Assembly (NCBI GenBank): GCA_963681505.1
Contig: OY811979.1
Span: 4,820,473 to 4,884,472, forward strand
DNA length: 64,000 bases
From: Eunapius fragilis
Lineage: Eukaryota > Porifera > Demospongiae > Spongillida > Spongillidae
Direction of reading: 5' to 3'
Shown here: piece by piece, positions 1 to 12,510 of the stretch
Layout of the letters: each line of letters begins with the position of its first letter
Numbering within the stretch: the stretch's first letter is position 1
Made by a program: the position numbers and the translations under genes
The notes under the pieces: model-generated
Databases searched by the model: none
Seen by the model: the letters and a program-made list of their open reading frames with translations, nothing else
What the model was told of the DNA's origin: nothing

Positions 1-65
1 GCATATACTCTGAAGTAATTCAAATGCATGAGGTGGAAAAATGGCACAAGTCAATAAAGATAACA

Positions 66-744
66 CTAACCATTAAAATTTTCGTCGTATTCAGCAGCAC
101 CACGCATAGGTTCCATTACAGATAATGCAAGGTGAACATCCAAAAGAACAGGATGCGATGGTAGGTATATATCGCGTTGGCGCTTGTTGTGGTAGCCATA
201 GCAATTAACCATCATGTTCTTGGTATGCAATATCAATAGCAACAACAATATAATGATTCATATTTGATTGCCATTTCACCAGCATCAAATGCATTATGCA
301 AATTAGGACCTTAGAGTAATCCATTCCTCACGTCATTAATAGTGTTGGGTAAGGAGTATATTAAATTTTTGATAGATTGTGGGAGACTGTCCTCATTATT
401 CCAATGAGCTATGGCAACAATATGACATGCTTGTGAGTGTTTAGGATCTCCAGTAATCACACAGGCACTGTGATCTTTTGTATGAATTTGTTCGTGAAGG
501 ACTTTGAGCTGGTCTTTCAAATGGACTTTGACGTCGTCTGGGTATGATTCTAATTTCTTTATATTCGTCCAAGACACAAATTTGTTGAGAAGTTCTTTGT
601 TTTGCAATGATAGTATGCATTCCATGCAGGTAATAAAAGTGAATTGAAGTCAATATCATCAGTGTCTTTCTGCTTAATGTCATAGTCTTTGATGTCAAAG
701 TGACTACAAACATAAGTCATAAACAAATATACTCGACCCCACAT
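66..744 (-). pseudogene. HNH_2-type nuclease-like gene, broken
   Basis: Read on the minus strand, this region encodes a protein resembling the HNH_2 nuclease domain common in fungal and bacterial genomes. The sequence shows, in order, an N-terminal helical stretch (about 625-480), the core CVITGDPKHSQACHIVAIAH (about 466-410), the second half DVRNGLL followed by LHNAFDAGEMAIKYE (about 335-255), and a C-terminal LPSHPVLLDVHLALSVMEPM block (about 155-95). The first His of the core and the LHNAFD motif are the positions expected for metal and DNA-backbone binding. The reading frame is broken: a TAA stop lies directly after DVRNGLL (near 311), a frameshift separates the core from the C-terminal block near 250, and the N-terminal part switches frame near 625. 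A TE-borne or horizontally acquired gene is possible. The family call rests on motif spacing and residue pattern alone. Confidence 0.6.
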
Positions 745-1142
745 TCGACCATTGAAATGGCATTTAAACTAGAAAAAAGTCGCCGTTTCGTCGTCACCGT
801 TGAAAAAAAGAATGGTAGGATTTCCTGAACATAAATAGATGATAAAGGCATCAATATTATAAAAAAGATCACAGGCATAAATAAGCTATGGTGATGGTTA
901 TGACATAATAATGAAGATGAGAGGGGGATAGTGTAATGTATGGGCACGCAATTAATGAAGTACGATCGTGTGTGGAAATGATCACAATGATAAGCTGCTC
1001 TTGCCTAATTTGCCTTACTTTTATAGATGATGTAGTTTTACATTGTATTTTTTAATTTTTAAAAATATATATATATATGCTATTTTTAGCTGTCATTTCA
1101 TTTAAATTTTAATAACTTTAAAGTCGGTTTAATATGTGATTC
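745..1142. other. AT-rich stretch without a gene
   Basis: No exon, RNA gene or clear repeat seen. It contains a short (AT)n run near 1065-1078 and ends at the foldback element. Confidence 0.5.
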
Positions 1143-1442
1143 CTCTATATTGTTGGTTGTTGTTGTAGCACACTGGTAAGGTATCTGGAACATACCGCCA
1201 GCAAATGGCTTGGTTATCTATAGAGAGACGCTCCCGTTGTCATATGCAACCTACGTACTGCATTGATAGGCTATAAAACCCTCTGTGGTTTATATACACA
1301 TGTACATTTTGTGTACGCTGAACAGTGCGCTATAGCGCCTATGACAACCGGAGCGTCTCTCTATAGATAACCAAGCCATTTGCTCGCGGTATGTTCCAGA
1401 TACCTTACCCACTAGTGTGCTACAAACAACCAACAATATAGA

Positions 1443-1443
<1 letters not shown>
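1143..1443. mobile_element. Foldback/MITE-like element with ~100-bp inverted arms
   Basis: The left arm at 1143-1245 and the right arm at 1342-1443 are near-perfect reverse complements, with a handful of mismatches and one small indel. They enclose about 95 bp of unrelated sequence containing a perfect TATAGCGCTATA-like palindromic core near 1330. No coding capacity. The right arm runs directly into the (CAAG)n array. This structure fits a foldback or MITE element; the superfamily is not identifiable because the target duplication is obscured by the array. Confidence 0.8.
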
Positions 1444-2781
<1,338 letters not shown>

Positions 2782-4757
2782 GTCATATAGGGAACTATTA
2801 GTTGTGCAGCGTATGCGTGATTCGGGGTATTTAATAGTGAGATGTCGTGTGATAATCAGATGATATACTCATTTTGTCAGACTTAACAATAGGCCTACGT
2901 GGGTATATCACATTGGCGACGAGGGTGGGATGGCTGCAATAGCCGTAGAGGCCAAATTTTGGAGTTCCAGTCGGAACTGGAGTCTATCACAGTGTATTTG
3001 GAAATAGTTGCGCAGTATTTCCGCGCGAACCAGATTCCAACAGAGAGACGAGTGGCGGTACTACTCAGCGTGATTGGCAGCCGGACGTATTCCTTGCTGA
3101 GGAGTTTGCTACATCCGGTAGTACCCGGAGATAAGACGTAGGAACAGCTGGTGACAGCCCTTCAAGAACGCTTCGAACCGAAGCGCCTGGTCGTGGTCGA
3201 ACGTTTCCATTTCAACCGGCATAACCAAGATAACGGGAAGTCGGTTTTGGAGTATGTAGCAGAGCTTAAACGATTAGCGGGTACGTGTGCGTTTACAACT
3301 CTGTTGAGTTCTTGGGGCATAGAATAGATGCAAAAGGTTTGCACTCGCTCGAAAGCAAAATAGAAGCTATGGTGAAAGTTCCACAACCTAAGAACGTGGC
3401 AGAATTAAAGTCATTTTTAGGAATGGTGAACTATTTCTGCCAAACCTATCGACAACTATTTCCCGTTATATATATACACATTGCTGAAGAAGAATAGTAG
3501 ATGGCAGTGGTCTCAAGAATGTAGCCAAGCCTTTTTAGCAGCCAAAGGCATGTTGACATCTTCTAAGGTTCTAGCGCATTATAATCCAAAGTTGTCTTTG
3601 AGACTGGCTACAGATGCATCGAGTTACGGTGTAGGGGCGGTGTTGACACAAGTGAGTGAAGAGGGAACGGAAAGGCCAGTAGCGTTGCGTCACGGACGTT
3701 GTCGGAGGCAGAACGAAACTATGCACAGATAGAAAAGGAGACTTTATAGCTATCATCTTCGGTGTAAAAAGATTTCACGTGTATTTGTATGGACGAAAAT
3801 TTCTGCTGTTAACGGACCACAAACCGTTAACCACCATTTTCGGTGGATTATCTATGGTGGCTGCGTCTAGATTACAAAGATGGACACTAGTACTGTCAGC
3901 TTATCAGTATGACGTGAAGTTTAGAGCAACGGAAGAACACGGAAACGTGGATGGGTTGTCCAGACGAAGAAGAAACAGAAGCTAGCATATTCAACATGGT
4001 GCAAATAGAAACGCTCCCGGTAACTGCAGGACAGTTGAAAATGAAAGCCGACAAGACAGAGATTTGAGCAAGGTGATGAGTTACCTTCAAAAAGGCTGGC
4101 CAGAAGTGGTCACAGCAGAGTTACAAGCATATGAATTAAAGAAGATGGAACTAACCATGGAAAATCACCTTAATTGCTGTGGGGGATGCGAGTCGTAATG
4201 CCTCGTAAGTTACAGGATAAGGTCCTATCGGAATTACATCACAACCATCCGGGTATGTCCAGAATGAAAGCCCGGGCGAGAAGTCATGTGTGGTGGCCTA
4301 ACATAGACCGGGACATTGAAGCATGTGTTAGGTCATGCGAATGTTGTCAGGCCATAAAGCAATCCATACCCCTGGCTCCAATGCAACCTTGGACGTGGCC
4401 AGAGAGACCATGGCAAAGAGTTCATGTGGACTTTGCGGGACCGGTTAGTGGGAAAATGTTGATGGACGCGCACTTTAAATGGCCACTGAGAAGTGTACGA
4501 GATGACAAGTACAACAGCGCAAAAGACGACTGAGATTCTTCGTCACATCTTTGCGTCTTATGGACTGCCAGAACAGTTGTTGTCTGATAATGGCCCTCAG
4601 TTTGTTGCAAATGAGTTTGAAGAGTTCATGTTTTAAATAATGGAATAAAGCATATTCGAAGTGCTCCCTATCAATTCACCCAGCGACAAATGGACTAGTG
4701 GAACGTTTCGTGCAGTCATTCAAAAGAGCGATGGAAGCAATGAAGAACAGCGGGTAG
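2782..4757 (+). mobile_element. Decayed Ty3/gypsy retrotransposon G1 (gag-RT fused by deletion)
   Basis: A candidate primer-binding site TTGGCGACGAGGG lies at 2912, the same as in element G2, preceded by an LTR-like end. Gag remnants follow at about 2955-3290 in two frames. The reading then jumps directly to the late reverse transcriptase (VEFLGHRID, 3306), so protease and most of RT are deleted. RNase H (LATDASSYGVGAVL, 3605; LTDHKPL, 3809), the integrase zinc-binding region (HHNHPG...CECCQ, 4225-4350) and part of the integrase core (SDNGPQF, 4577) follow, with several stops and frameshifts. It ends near 4757 inside integrase, and no 3' LTR is seen. The product of the intact family would be a Gag-Pol polyprotein for reverse transcription and integration. 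This copy is dead. Confidence 0.9.
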
Positions 4758-5001
4758 GTACTTGGATAAATCACGTAACTACCGTAAAAAATTGTATCCC
4801 AAAAATTGTGCCGTAATTTTTGACTGACGGAGAGGATTGATTTGAGGCGATCGTTTGTTTGCGCTGGTTTCGAGTTTTGTTGTGCTTGCTATATTTTATA
4901 AAGGTAACCCATGGCTTCTTTTAGCATTTGCAATTCGTTGTATACGGTGAAATGATTCGCAGTATATGTAGTAAGTTGTGGGCGTGCCAAAAAGGGTATG
5001 G
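4758..5001. other. Spacer without recognised feature
   Basis: Single-copy-looking sequence between the truncated gypsy element and the MITE; nothing recognised. Confidence 0.4.
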
Positions 5002-5009
5002 CTTGATGC

Positions 5010-5358
5010 AGAGGCGGATCCAGGGGGGGGGTTTTGGGGGTTGCAACCCCCCCTTTCATATATGGTAACGCCCCCTCTTCTGCTAAACAGCCCCTCCCCC
5101 TTCCTCGCTTTTTGTATCGGGCCTGAAGCGCCGGACAGCACCCCCCCCCCCCCCCTCCGCTTTTCGTATCGGGCCTTAAATGGACAGCACCCCCCCCCCC
5201 CCCCCCCCGCTTTTCGTATCGGGCCTGAAGCGGACAGCACCCCCCCCCCCCCCCCCCCCCCGCTTTTCGTGTCGGGTCTAAAGCGGACAGCACACCCCCC
5301 CCGCATTTCGTCTCGCTGGTCTCAACCCCCCCTTTTGGAAAACCCTGTATCCGCCCCT
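5010..5358. mobile_element. hAT-like MITE carrying a C-tract minisatellite
   Basis: Terminal inverted repeats AGAGGCGGATCCAGGG (left) and the reverse complement of the right end AGGGGCGGATACAGGG match at 14 of 16 positions. The flanking 8-mers CTTGATGC (5002-5009) and GTTGATGC (5359-5366) match at 7 of 8, as expected for the 8-bp target duplication of hAT elements. The interior (about 5107-5290) is a degenerate tandem repeat of roughly 50-60 bp, each unit being a TTTTCGTATCGGGCCT-like segment followed by a run of 12-20 C. No transposase. Confidence 0.82.
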
Positions 5359-5366
5359 GTTGATGC

Positions 5367-6407
5367 TTATAGAATTTTGTAGCGCATTGAATGGGTTGCA
5401 TGAAATACATATGAAGGCATTAAGGACACCTAGATTCATTACTCATTTAAATATGAGGGCAATCAGACTATGCGCAGGGTGTTGTCTCGAAGCCTCCACG
5501 AACGGCTTCATATGGTTTAAAGTACCCGATTATCGTGAAAGCTAATAGCTTTTATGACAGTGGGACATCATACTTATTTGCCCTAATGTTACTAAGATAT
5601 GTTTCTGACCTTATTTTACGTAGGTAGAGAGTATTAACGAAGTGTTCTATATAAAACGCACCTTTTCGTTGTCGTGGGTTCTTTAGCTAGATAATTTTCA
5701 GACTCTGCTGCTTATGTAGTATCAGCGCCTCGAATATCACGAGATTCTGAATTAGCGCAGTGCTCTTATCAATCAAACCAATTTAATCAAAATTTGTCAT
5801 GCAACATGCAATGTTAATTTATTATTCATGTTTTATGATTATTATTACAACAAATAATAAATTGTGTCCAGCCGCAACCAGCAGTGAAGACACGAAAAGA
5901 GGTGAAGACACGAAACTTCAAACAGTTATCAGTCCGTAGCATATGTACGTGTAGGCTGGCCACCTCACGTTACATGCTGTGTCTGTCTGAAGTGGTGATA
6001 TTCCCCTGTGGTGGGCATGTATTGGAACGACTCTCTACTTTGAAGTGGCTTGGTGACGAGGAGAAAGTGGTGCGCTCGGAAGGGAAGACGAAAGGCGACA
6101 TTTTGGCGCTGAATAGCTCCGTGGAAGAGCAATTACCCGCGAAATCTGTGGTCAAGGGCTGCAAGGATCCTTTTTCAAAAAACCATGTGGGTCTGCGTCC
6201 GCTAGACTGGGCGCTTCAAAGTTGGGGGGATTGTTCCAGGTGGGGGATATAGATGTGTAGTGTTTTGAAAAAATGTACACAAAAAAAAAATATTTATAAT
6301 ACAGACATGTTATATAAACTATACTAATACTAAGTACTAGCACAACTAGCACAATTTATGTAAACTGTTCTGTCTCCCACCCCAAAATATTAAACACTTT
6401 TGCATGT
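5367..6407. other. No recognised gene
   Basis: About 1 kb separating the MITE from gypsy element G2. A plus-strand frame at 5884-6252 is open for 122 codons but resembles nothing known to me. Its 5' part mentions an LTR-retroelement-style linker only vaguely, so I leave it uncalled. Confidence 0.4.
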
Positions 6408-6520
6408 TGTTAGGATATGAACTAATAGTTAGTAATAGTTAGTTAACTGCGTGACTCTATATGATGCGCATGTATCTGTAGCGTGTTCATATCAGTGTGC
6501 AAATTGAGCTATTTCCCTAC
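6408..6520 (+). repeat. 5' LTR of G2
   Basis: 113 bp starting TGTTAGGATATG and ending TTTCCCTAC. Base-for-base identical to the 3' copy by eye. Unusually short for an LTR, yet it must hold promoter and polyadenylation signals. Confidence 0.95.
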
Positions 6521-6521
6521 A

Positions 6522-6536
6522 TATTTGGCGACGAGG
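6522..6536 (+). promoter_or_regulatory. Candidate tRNA primer-binding site of G2
   Basis: TTGGCGACGAGGG immediately follows the 5' LTR and precedes the gag ATG (6541) by a few bases. The same string occupies the same place in the decayed element G1 (2912). Position and TGG start fit a primer-binding site; the tRNA partner is not assigned. Confidence 0.6.
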
Positions 6537-6540
6537 GACA

Positions 6541-9500
6541 ATGGACGAAAACTCTATTCGTGATGCGGTGCAGCGGTTCCGGTTCGACCGTTTTAAGGCC
6601 GAGGAAGAAGAATGGGTGTATTACGTGCAGAGGTTTGAGACTGAACTGGCGCTACATCGATTACTGGTTGGGGATAACACAGCGGACACACGGAGGAACC
6701 TACTGCTCTCCAAGGTTGGACCAGAAGCTTTTAGGGTCTTAGTTGACCATTTTCGTCCAGAAGACGTCACGACGAAGACGTATGTACAATTAAAAGATGC
6801 GTTGAAAAAACATTTTCAAAAAAAGGTTTGTATCCTCGCGGAGAGGGTGAAGTTTACTTTCAGGCACAGAAAAGAAGAGGAAACGGTAACACAATTCCTC
6901 ATTGCACTGTGAGCTATAGCAGGAAATTGTGAGTTCGGGGCATCCTTATCGGAACGGCTTCGTGATCAATTGGCAATAGGAATTAACAACGATGCGTGGC
7001 AGAAAGAACTATTTCGGCTTCACACGACAAACGACGCAACCCTTCAACAGGTGGAAGCTTCAGCTCTAATACTGGAACAGGCTTCTACACAGCAGGAAAG
7101 TATACGACAAATGGCGGCCCCCCAAGAGAAGGGATCGGAGGTGCATCGGCTGAGAGAGGCCAGGAAACAAATACCACAATTCCAGAGGAAGACTGAGCAC
7201 CGAGAACTAGATGCTGGTAGAGACTGTGTAAGGTGTGGGTATAGCAGACACAAGAAGGTAGAAGAGTGCCCGGCAAAGGGGCAGACATGCAACGCCTGTG
7301 GTGGATTGAATCACTATGCCAGGGTCTGCCTCAAGTCAGGTAAAGTATCCATCAAGGGACAGAAAGGCAAGAAAAGATTAAATGCTATGAAACAAGCAAA
7401 AGAAACAGGAGGAACTGAAAGCAGTGATGATGATGACCTGGAGATATCTTGTGGAGAGGTAAACACTATTCATATTCGGGCAGTAAAGGGTTGTGCTGCA
7501 CGTTTGGAAGCAGAGATAAATGGCGTAAGAGTCAAAATGCTGTATGATCCAGGTGCAGCTCGATCAGTTATCAGTGAAAAAACCTGGAGGAAAGTTGGAG
7601 CACCTCCCCTCAAACCAACTGACACATTGGTGGCATACACAAATGTCCCAGTGGAGACTCTAGGGGAAACAGAGGTGCGAGTTCGGGCATTTGGAAGGGT
7701 AAAACATCTGTTGGTTTCAGTTGTAAAGGAACAGGATAAACCTCTGTTTGGCTTAGACTGGTGTGTTAGTTTCAATTTGAATATGCCGAAAGGAGTTACC
7801 ATCTGTAATGTCAAGCCTAAAATGAAGAAGGAATCAGGTAGTATGGAACATCAGGAATATACAGAACTAGCATCGTTACTTTTGGAGTTTGGCGAACTTT
7901 TCGCTGAGACACCTGGCACAATAGTTGGGCACAAGGCAGTTGTGCACCTAAAAGAAGGAGCTGTACCAAAGCTGTACTCAGCTCGTCCTATTCCGTTTCC
8001 TATGAAAAAGGCTGTGGAAGACGAACTTAATCGATTAGTAAAACAAGATATCTTGGAGATAGTCGACACAACAAAAAACCCAATTGAATGGGCCTCTCCC
8101 CTGGTATGTGTTCCCAAGAGTAGCGGTGGAGTTCGCCTCTGTGTGGATTTTAGAGTGACTATCAACCTGCACGTGTACGTAGACCCACACCCCCTCCCGA
8201 GGTTCGAGGACATCATAGCCAAACTAAGTGGCAGCAAAACATTCTCAATCGTTGACCTTACTGATGCATACCTCCAGATGGAAGTTGATCCTTCATCTAG
8301 AAAGTTCATGGTTGTTGCAACACATAAGGGATATTTCCAGTATAAGAGATTGCCTTTTGGGGTAAACTTTGCGCCAGCTATCTTCCAGAAAACAATGGAA
8401 AAAATTTTAGCAGGTATAGATAAAGTGGCAGTTTATATTGACGACATCATAGTTGGAGGGTCATCGAAAGAGGAACACATTCATATTCTCCGAGAGGTAT
8501 TCATCAGGCTGAGAGATGCAAATGTGCGGGCAAAGAAATCAAAGTGCAGATTTGTACAAAAGGAGGTTGTGTATTTAGGATACAGAATAGATGAACATGG
8601 AGTACACCCTACAGAGGAGCATTTGGAAGCCATACGAAGTATGCCCACCCCCACAAATGCTAAGGAGCTACGTTCATTTTTGGGGATGATAAACTATTAC
8701 TCTCGTTTCATAGCAAATCTACAACCAATTTGTGCCCCACTTCATTCCCTTACCAAGCATTCAGTAAACTGGACATGGTCCAAGGAGAGTGATAAAATTT
8801 TTCAACATTTGAAACTGATTTTGTCTGCTAGGGACACATTGGTGCACTACAGGGAGGAATTGCCCCTCATCCTCGAAACAGATGCAAGTGATCGAGGTGT
8901 TGGTGCAGTGCTTTTACATCAACTACCAGACAAATCAGAGAGACCTGTGGCATTTGCTTCACGAACCTTCCTGGATCGTGAAAAGAATTATTCAGTAATT
9001 GACAAGGAGGCATTGGCCATTATTTTCGGCGTTACAAAGTTCTACCAATATGTGTATGGCCGAAAATTCACCCTGCGTACAGATCACAAACCGTTGGAAC
9101 ACATCTTAGGGGCAAACCAGGAAATTCCGAAGATGGCTGCTAATAGACTTCAAAGGTGGGCCATAACACTTAGTGCATATCAATATGATTTGCAGTATGT
9201 GAAAGGGAAAGAGAATTTGTTGGCAGATCCACTGTCAAGATTGCCTTTGAATGTGTCAAGCACATCCGCTGAAGAAGATGTTGGCCATCATAGTGCCTTA
9301 CTCAATGTACGAATTGAGGACTTACCAATGTCAAAAAGAGATCTTCAGAAGAGGACACGTCAAGATCCGCTACTTGCGCAGGTTATAAGGTGTGTGGACA
9401 GGGGCTGGCCTAGTGACAGAAAACAAATACCAGCAGAACTTCTGACATTTTATGAGAAACGTGAGACGCTGTCATTTGAGGAGAACATTTTACTTTGGCA

Positions 9501-10848
9501 AGGACGAATCGTGGTTCCAACAGCATTGCACAGAAATGTTTTGGACACATTACATGAGGGTCACCCGGGTATATGGGCCATGCGGGCTCTGGCAAGGTAC
9601 TATGTGTGGTGGCCACATATTGATGATGATGTGGAAACCTATGTAAAACAATGTAAGGCATGTCAGCAAAACCGACCACATGAACACGAAACACTTCTAT
9701 TCAGTTGGAATGTTCCTACAGAACGTTGGCAAAGAATTCACATAGATTATGCTGGCCCATTTGAAGGCAGTTCTTGGTTGGTAGTGGTTGATGCATTTTC
9801 CAAGTGGATAGAAATAAAACCTCAAAGGAGTACAACAACCTCAGGGACAGTAAAGGCTCTACGAGAGATCTTTTGCAGGTTTGGTCTCCCAAGGGTAATT
9901 GTTTCAGACAATGGTCCCCAGTTTAGTTCTCAAGAATTCAAACAGTTCTGTGACTCAAACAATATTGTTCACATTCGGTCAACTCCTTACCACCCTAAGA
10001 CCAATGGTCTAGCAGAAAGGGCTGTGAGAACATTCAAGGAGAGGTTCTTGGCTTCAAAAGGATCAACAGACGACGTGGAGTTAAGATTGCAGAGGTTCTT
10101 GTTATCATATAGGAACACTCCTCACAAGTCTACAGGGCGGGCACCAGCAGAGATGTTGATGGGCCGAAAGCTTCGAACAAAGCTGGACTTGCTGAAACCA
10201 GACCCTCTGAGTTATATGGATCAGGCAGTCGTAAAGCAGAAATTGTATCATGATCAAGGGGCCAAGTTAAGGATTTTTAGGGATGGAGAAGAAGTTTGGG
10301 TACAACGACCAACAAGCAAAGGGTATGATGAAGAAGGGATCATAGTTAGGCGGACTGGGGATGTGTCTTACCTTGTAGAGACAGGAGGTCAGGTAAAGAG
10401 AAAGCATGCAGATCAGCTAAGGACAAAGATGGCATCTGAGCAGTGTACATCTGAGGAATTGATGCATAATGACCCAGCTAGAGTAAAGGGCAGACAAGTT
10501 TGGGATGTAGATGCAACGCAAACAGAAACACAAGGGACAAAGAGGGGAGATGAGGGATCGCATCAAGTTCCGCACAGGTCACCGGAAGTGCTGCAAGAAG
10601 GGGCAGATGGTTGTCAGGGATTTCAGACATCAGAAGTACCAGGTGTGCCTACCATCAGTAATGAGAAGGTACAAGATGAACAAACCCATAAAACCAATGG
10701 CAGTACGCACACACAAGAAGAACAAGAAGAACCTACCCTGCCAACAGTTTCTTCAGGATCAGTACAGCAGAAGGAGCGGCCAAAGAGGGATCGACGGCCT
10801 CCCTCTCGACCTTACGACAAATATCTCAGCAAACCTAGAGCAAAATGA
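6541..10848 (+). CDS. Gag-Pol polyprotein of G2 (one internal TGA)
   Basis: One frame of 1435 codons, broken only by a TGA at 6910-6912 in gag; both sides are in the same frame, so the lesion is a single nonsense change. Domains in order: gag; two CCHC zinc knuckles (7225-7329, the second CNACGGLNHYARVC); aspartic protease with DPGA at 7546 where DTGA or DSGA is usual; reverse transcriptase with YIDD at 8434; RNase H with LETDAS (D at 8881); integrase with an HHCC zinc module (about 9553-9664) and catalytic D 9745, D 9907 and E 10015 in D-x35-E spacing. A low-complexity Q/T/K-rich tail follows; no chromodomain seen. Start chosen at the first ATG after the primer-binding site. The stop sits where an arginine codon CGA could have mutated by CpG decay. 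Confidence 0.95.
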
Positions 10849-10867
10849 AAATAGAATAGTGACGAAA

Positions 10868-10980
10868 TGTTAGGATATGAACTAATAGTTAGTAATAGTT
10901 AGTTAACTGCGTGACTCTATATGATGCGCATGTATCTGTAGCGTGTTCATATCAGTGTGCAAATTGAGCTATTTCCCTAC
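10868..10980 (+). repeat. 3' LTR of G2
   Basis: Identical to 6408-6520. Preceded by a purine-rich stretch (about 10840-10867) in the position of the polypurine tract. Confidence 0.95.
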
Positions 10981-10986
10981 GCATGT

Positions 10987-11574
10987 TTTAATACTATGTT
11001 TATTAAACTCTATATTTTTATTCAACAGTTCTGTGTGTAGTTGCATGGATAATGAAGACTGTTGGTGATTTGAAGAGTTTTGTTGACCATTTTTAAAATG
11101 TCATCAATGAACGTAATGAACTGCAAGCACCCATGATACGAAAGGGGCTAGTGTTTTACATCCACACCAATATAGCATCTCAACGTTTAGAAAATACTTG
11201 AAGTATCATTGCATCAATTATTGAGCACTGCTGGAAGCAATGTCACCACTACACCTGATGTGTTGCGTAGGACAATACGTCATATTATTAAAGAGCGTCA
11301 AACTTACAACGATCGAATAACAAGTATGATTCTAATAGTACGCACGTGCACGTTATTATAACCGCCACAGTTAATTACCACTACGTGTAGTGCCCAGACC
11401 ATACACATTTGATTACAAGATGTATACTGCTAGTACTTCGTATAATGGTATAAAGAGCGAAGTAGGACCTATCCGAGTCTTGTCAGTGCAGTAAGCTTAA
11501 CTATACGTGATTTGCTAACACAACCACCGATATATGTCATGTAGCCTCGAGACGTTTTGACCACAGAAGCGATA
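10987..11574. other. No recognised gene
   Basis: Intergenic-looking sequence between G2 and the next repeat; short frames only. Confidence 0.4.
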
Positions 11575-11775
11575 ATGCCAACGAATTCTGAAGCCATTGG
11601 TGCAATTTTCATTTCTTAAAAGTGTTCCTATCCCGAGTTATGCGTGGTCAAGAACAAGAACAAGAACAAGAAGAACGAGAAATACGTGAGACTGGGTACG
11701 AGTTTCGAAAATTGTTTTGTTCTCTACAACCACGCGGTTTTGTGACATCAAACAAACACGAAACTGCTTGTTCAG

Positions 11776-12373
11776 TAGCGGATCCAGCGAGGGGGTCCTG
11801 GGGGTCCGGACCCCCCCCTCAATAATGATGATTACGTAATTAACTGAACTTAATCACGTGCTTCGCTGGTCGTGAAAACAGAATTGATTATCGTGTTGCT
11901 CTACTGGTTGATACATTGACACAGGCCCGTAGCCAGGAAGTTTGGTAGGGGGGCGATCTATAACAAAGACAGCGGAACTATAGAGATGTGGCCCGGAGTT
12001 GAATCCAGAAGCGGTCGTTGAAGAGTTAACTCGTCGTTACCCACGCAGGCTTTTGCTTTTGTTAATGAACCCTTTTTCAGAGTATAGCTAGCCCAAAGGT
12101 TATACTTGATGCTGTCAATATTACGTTGTTTAGGAACAGTATCATTGTGAAAAATGCTTTAATTTTCATGCCAAATAAATGGGAAACGTAAAAAAGCGGC
12201 TGGACTGTGAAGTGCTTTAATTTTCATGCCAAATAAATGGGAAACTTAAAAAAGCGGCTGGGGCTGTGCCCCAGGCCCCGCCACGGGAGGGGGCACACCC
12301 CCTCCCAGACCCACCCCCTTCATGAATTTGATTTTAGACCCCCCCCCCTTCCGGAATTCCTGGATCCGCCCCT
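11776..12373. mobile_element. hAT-like MITE nested in R340 copy 1
   Basis: Ends are CAGTAGCGGATCCAG and the reverse complement of CTGGATCCGCCCCTG, the same terminal family as the MITE at 5010. Flanks TGCTTGTT and TTGTTGTT agree at 6 of 8 positions. Inside lie a second end-like motif CAGGCCCGTAGCCAGGAAG (11929) and a direct duplication at 12154-12262, so it may itself be composite. Confidence 0.65.
12154..12262 (+). repeat. Direct duplication of ~53 bp
   Basis: Two near-identical copies of a unit containing TTTTCATGCCAAATAAATGG, ending in AAAAAAGCGGCTGG, placed head to tail inside the MITE. Confidence 0.9.
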
Positions 12374-12510
12374 GTTGTTGTTGCCTTCTTGTACGACGAC
12401 GATAACAAGGTAAGCCATCCGCTCGTCGGGAGTCTTGTTAGAAGCGGGTCGCGTTTTTTTAATGACATTCATAATCGGGGTCAAATCCTATATGAGAGTT
12501 ACTAACGTAA

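Larger units (their letters stand above)
6408..10980 (+). mobile_element. Full-length Ty3/gypsy retrotransposon G2
   Basis: A complete 4573-bp element: identical 113-bp LTRs, a primer-binding-site-like TTGGCGACGAGGG just inside the 5' LTR, a single long gag-pol frame, and a 6-bp target duplication GCATGT (6402-6407 and 10981-10986). LTR identity means a recent insertion, by the standard logic that both LTRs are copied from one template. Inherited lesions: one in-frame stop in gag. Confidence 0.96.
11575..12510 (+). repeat. Dispersed ~340-bp repeat (family R340), copy 1, split by a MITE
   Basis: Shares TTCCTATCCCGAGTTATGC (11625-11643), a following simple-sequence tract (here AAGAAC-type), a TTTTGTTCTCT motif and a 3' block GCGGGTCGCGTTTTTTTAAT (about 12438-12457) with the copy at 42350-42690. 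Removing the MITE at 11776-12373 leaves about 340 bp, the same length as copy 2. Class unknown; no coding sequence. Confidence 0.72.

Noticed and set aside
4889..5410. Glycine-rich protein
   Set aside because: Reverse reading of the poly-C minisatellite inside a MITE.
6905..6915. Programmed stop-codon readthrough in G2
   Set aside because: The TGA lies in the middle of gag, not at a gag-pol border, and no readthrough context or downstream pseudoknot is evident; a CGA to TGA mutation is simpler.
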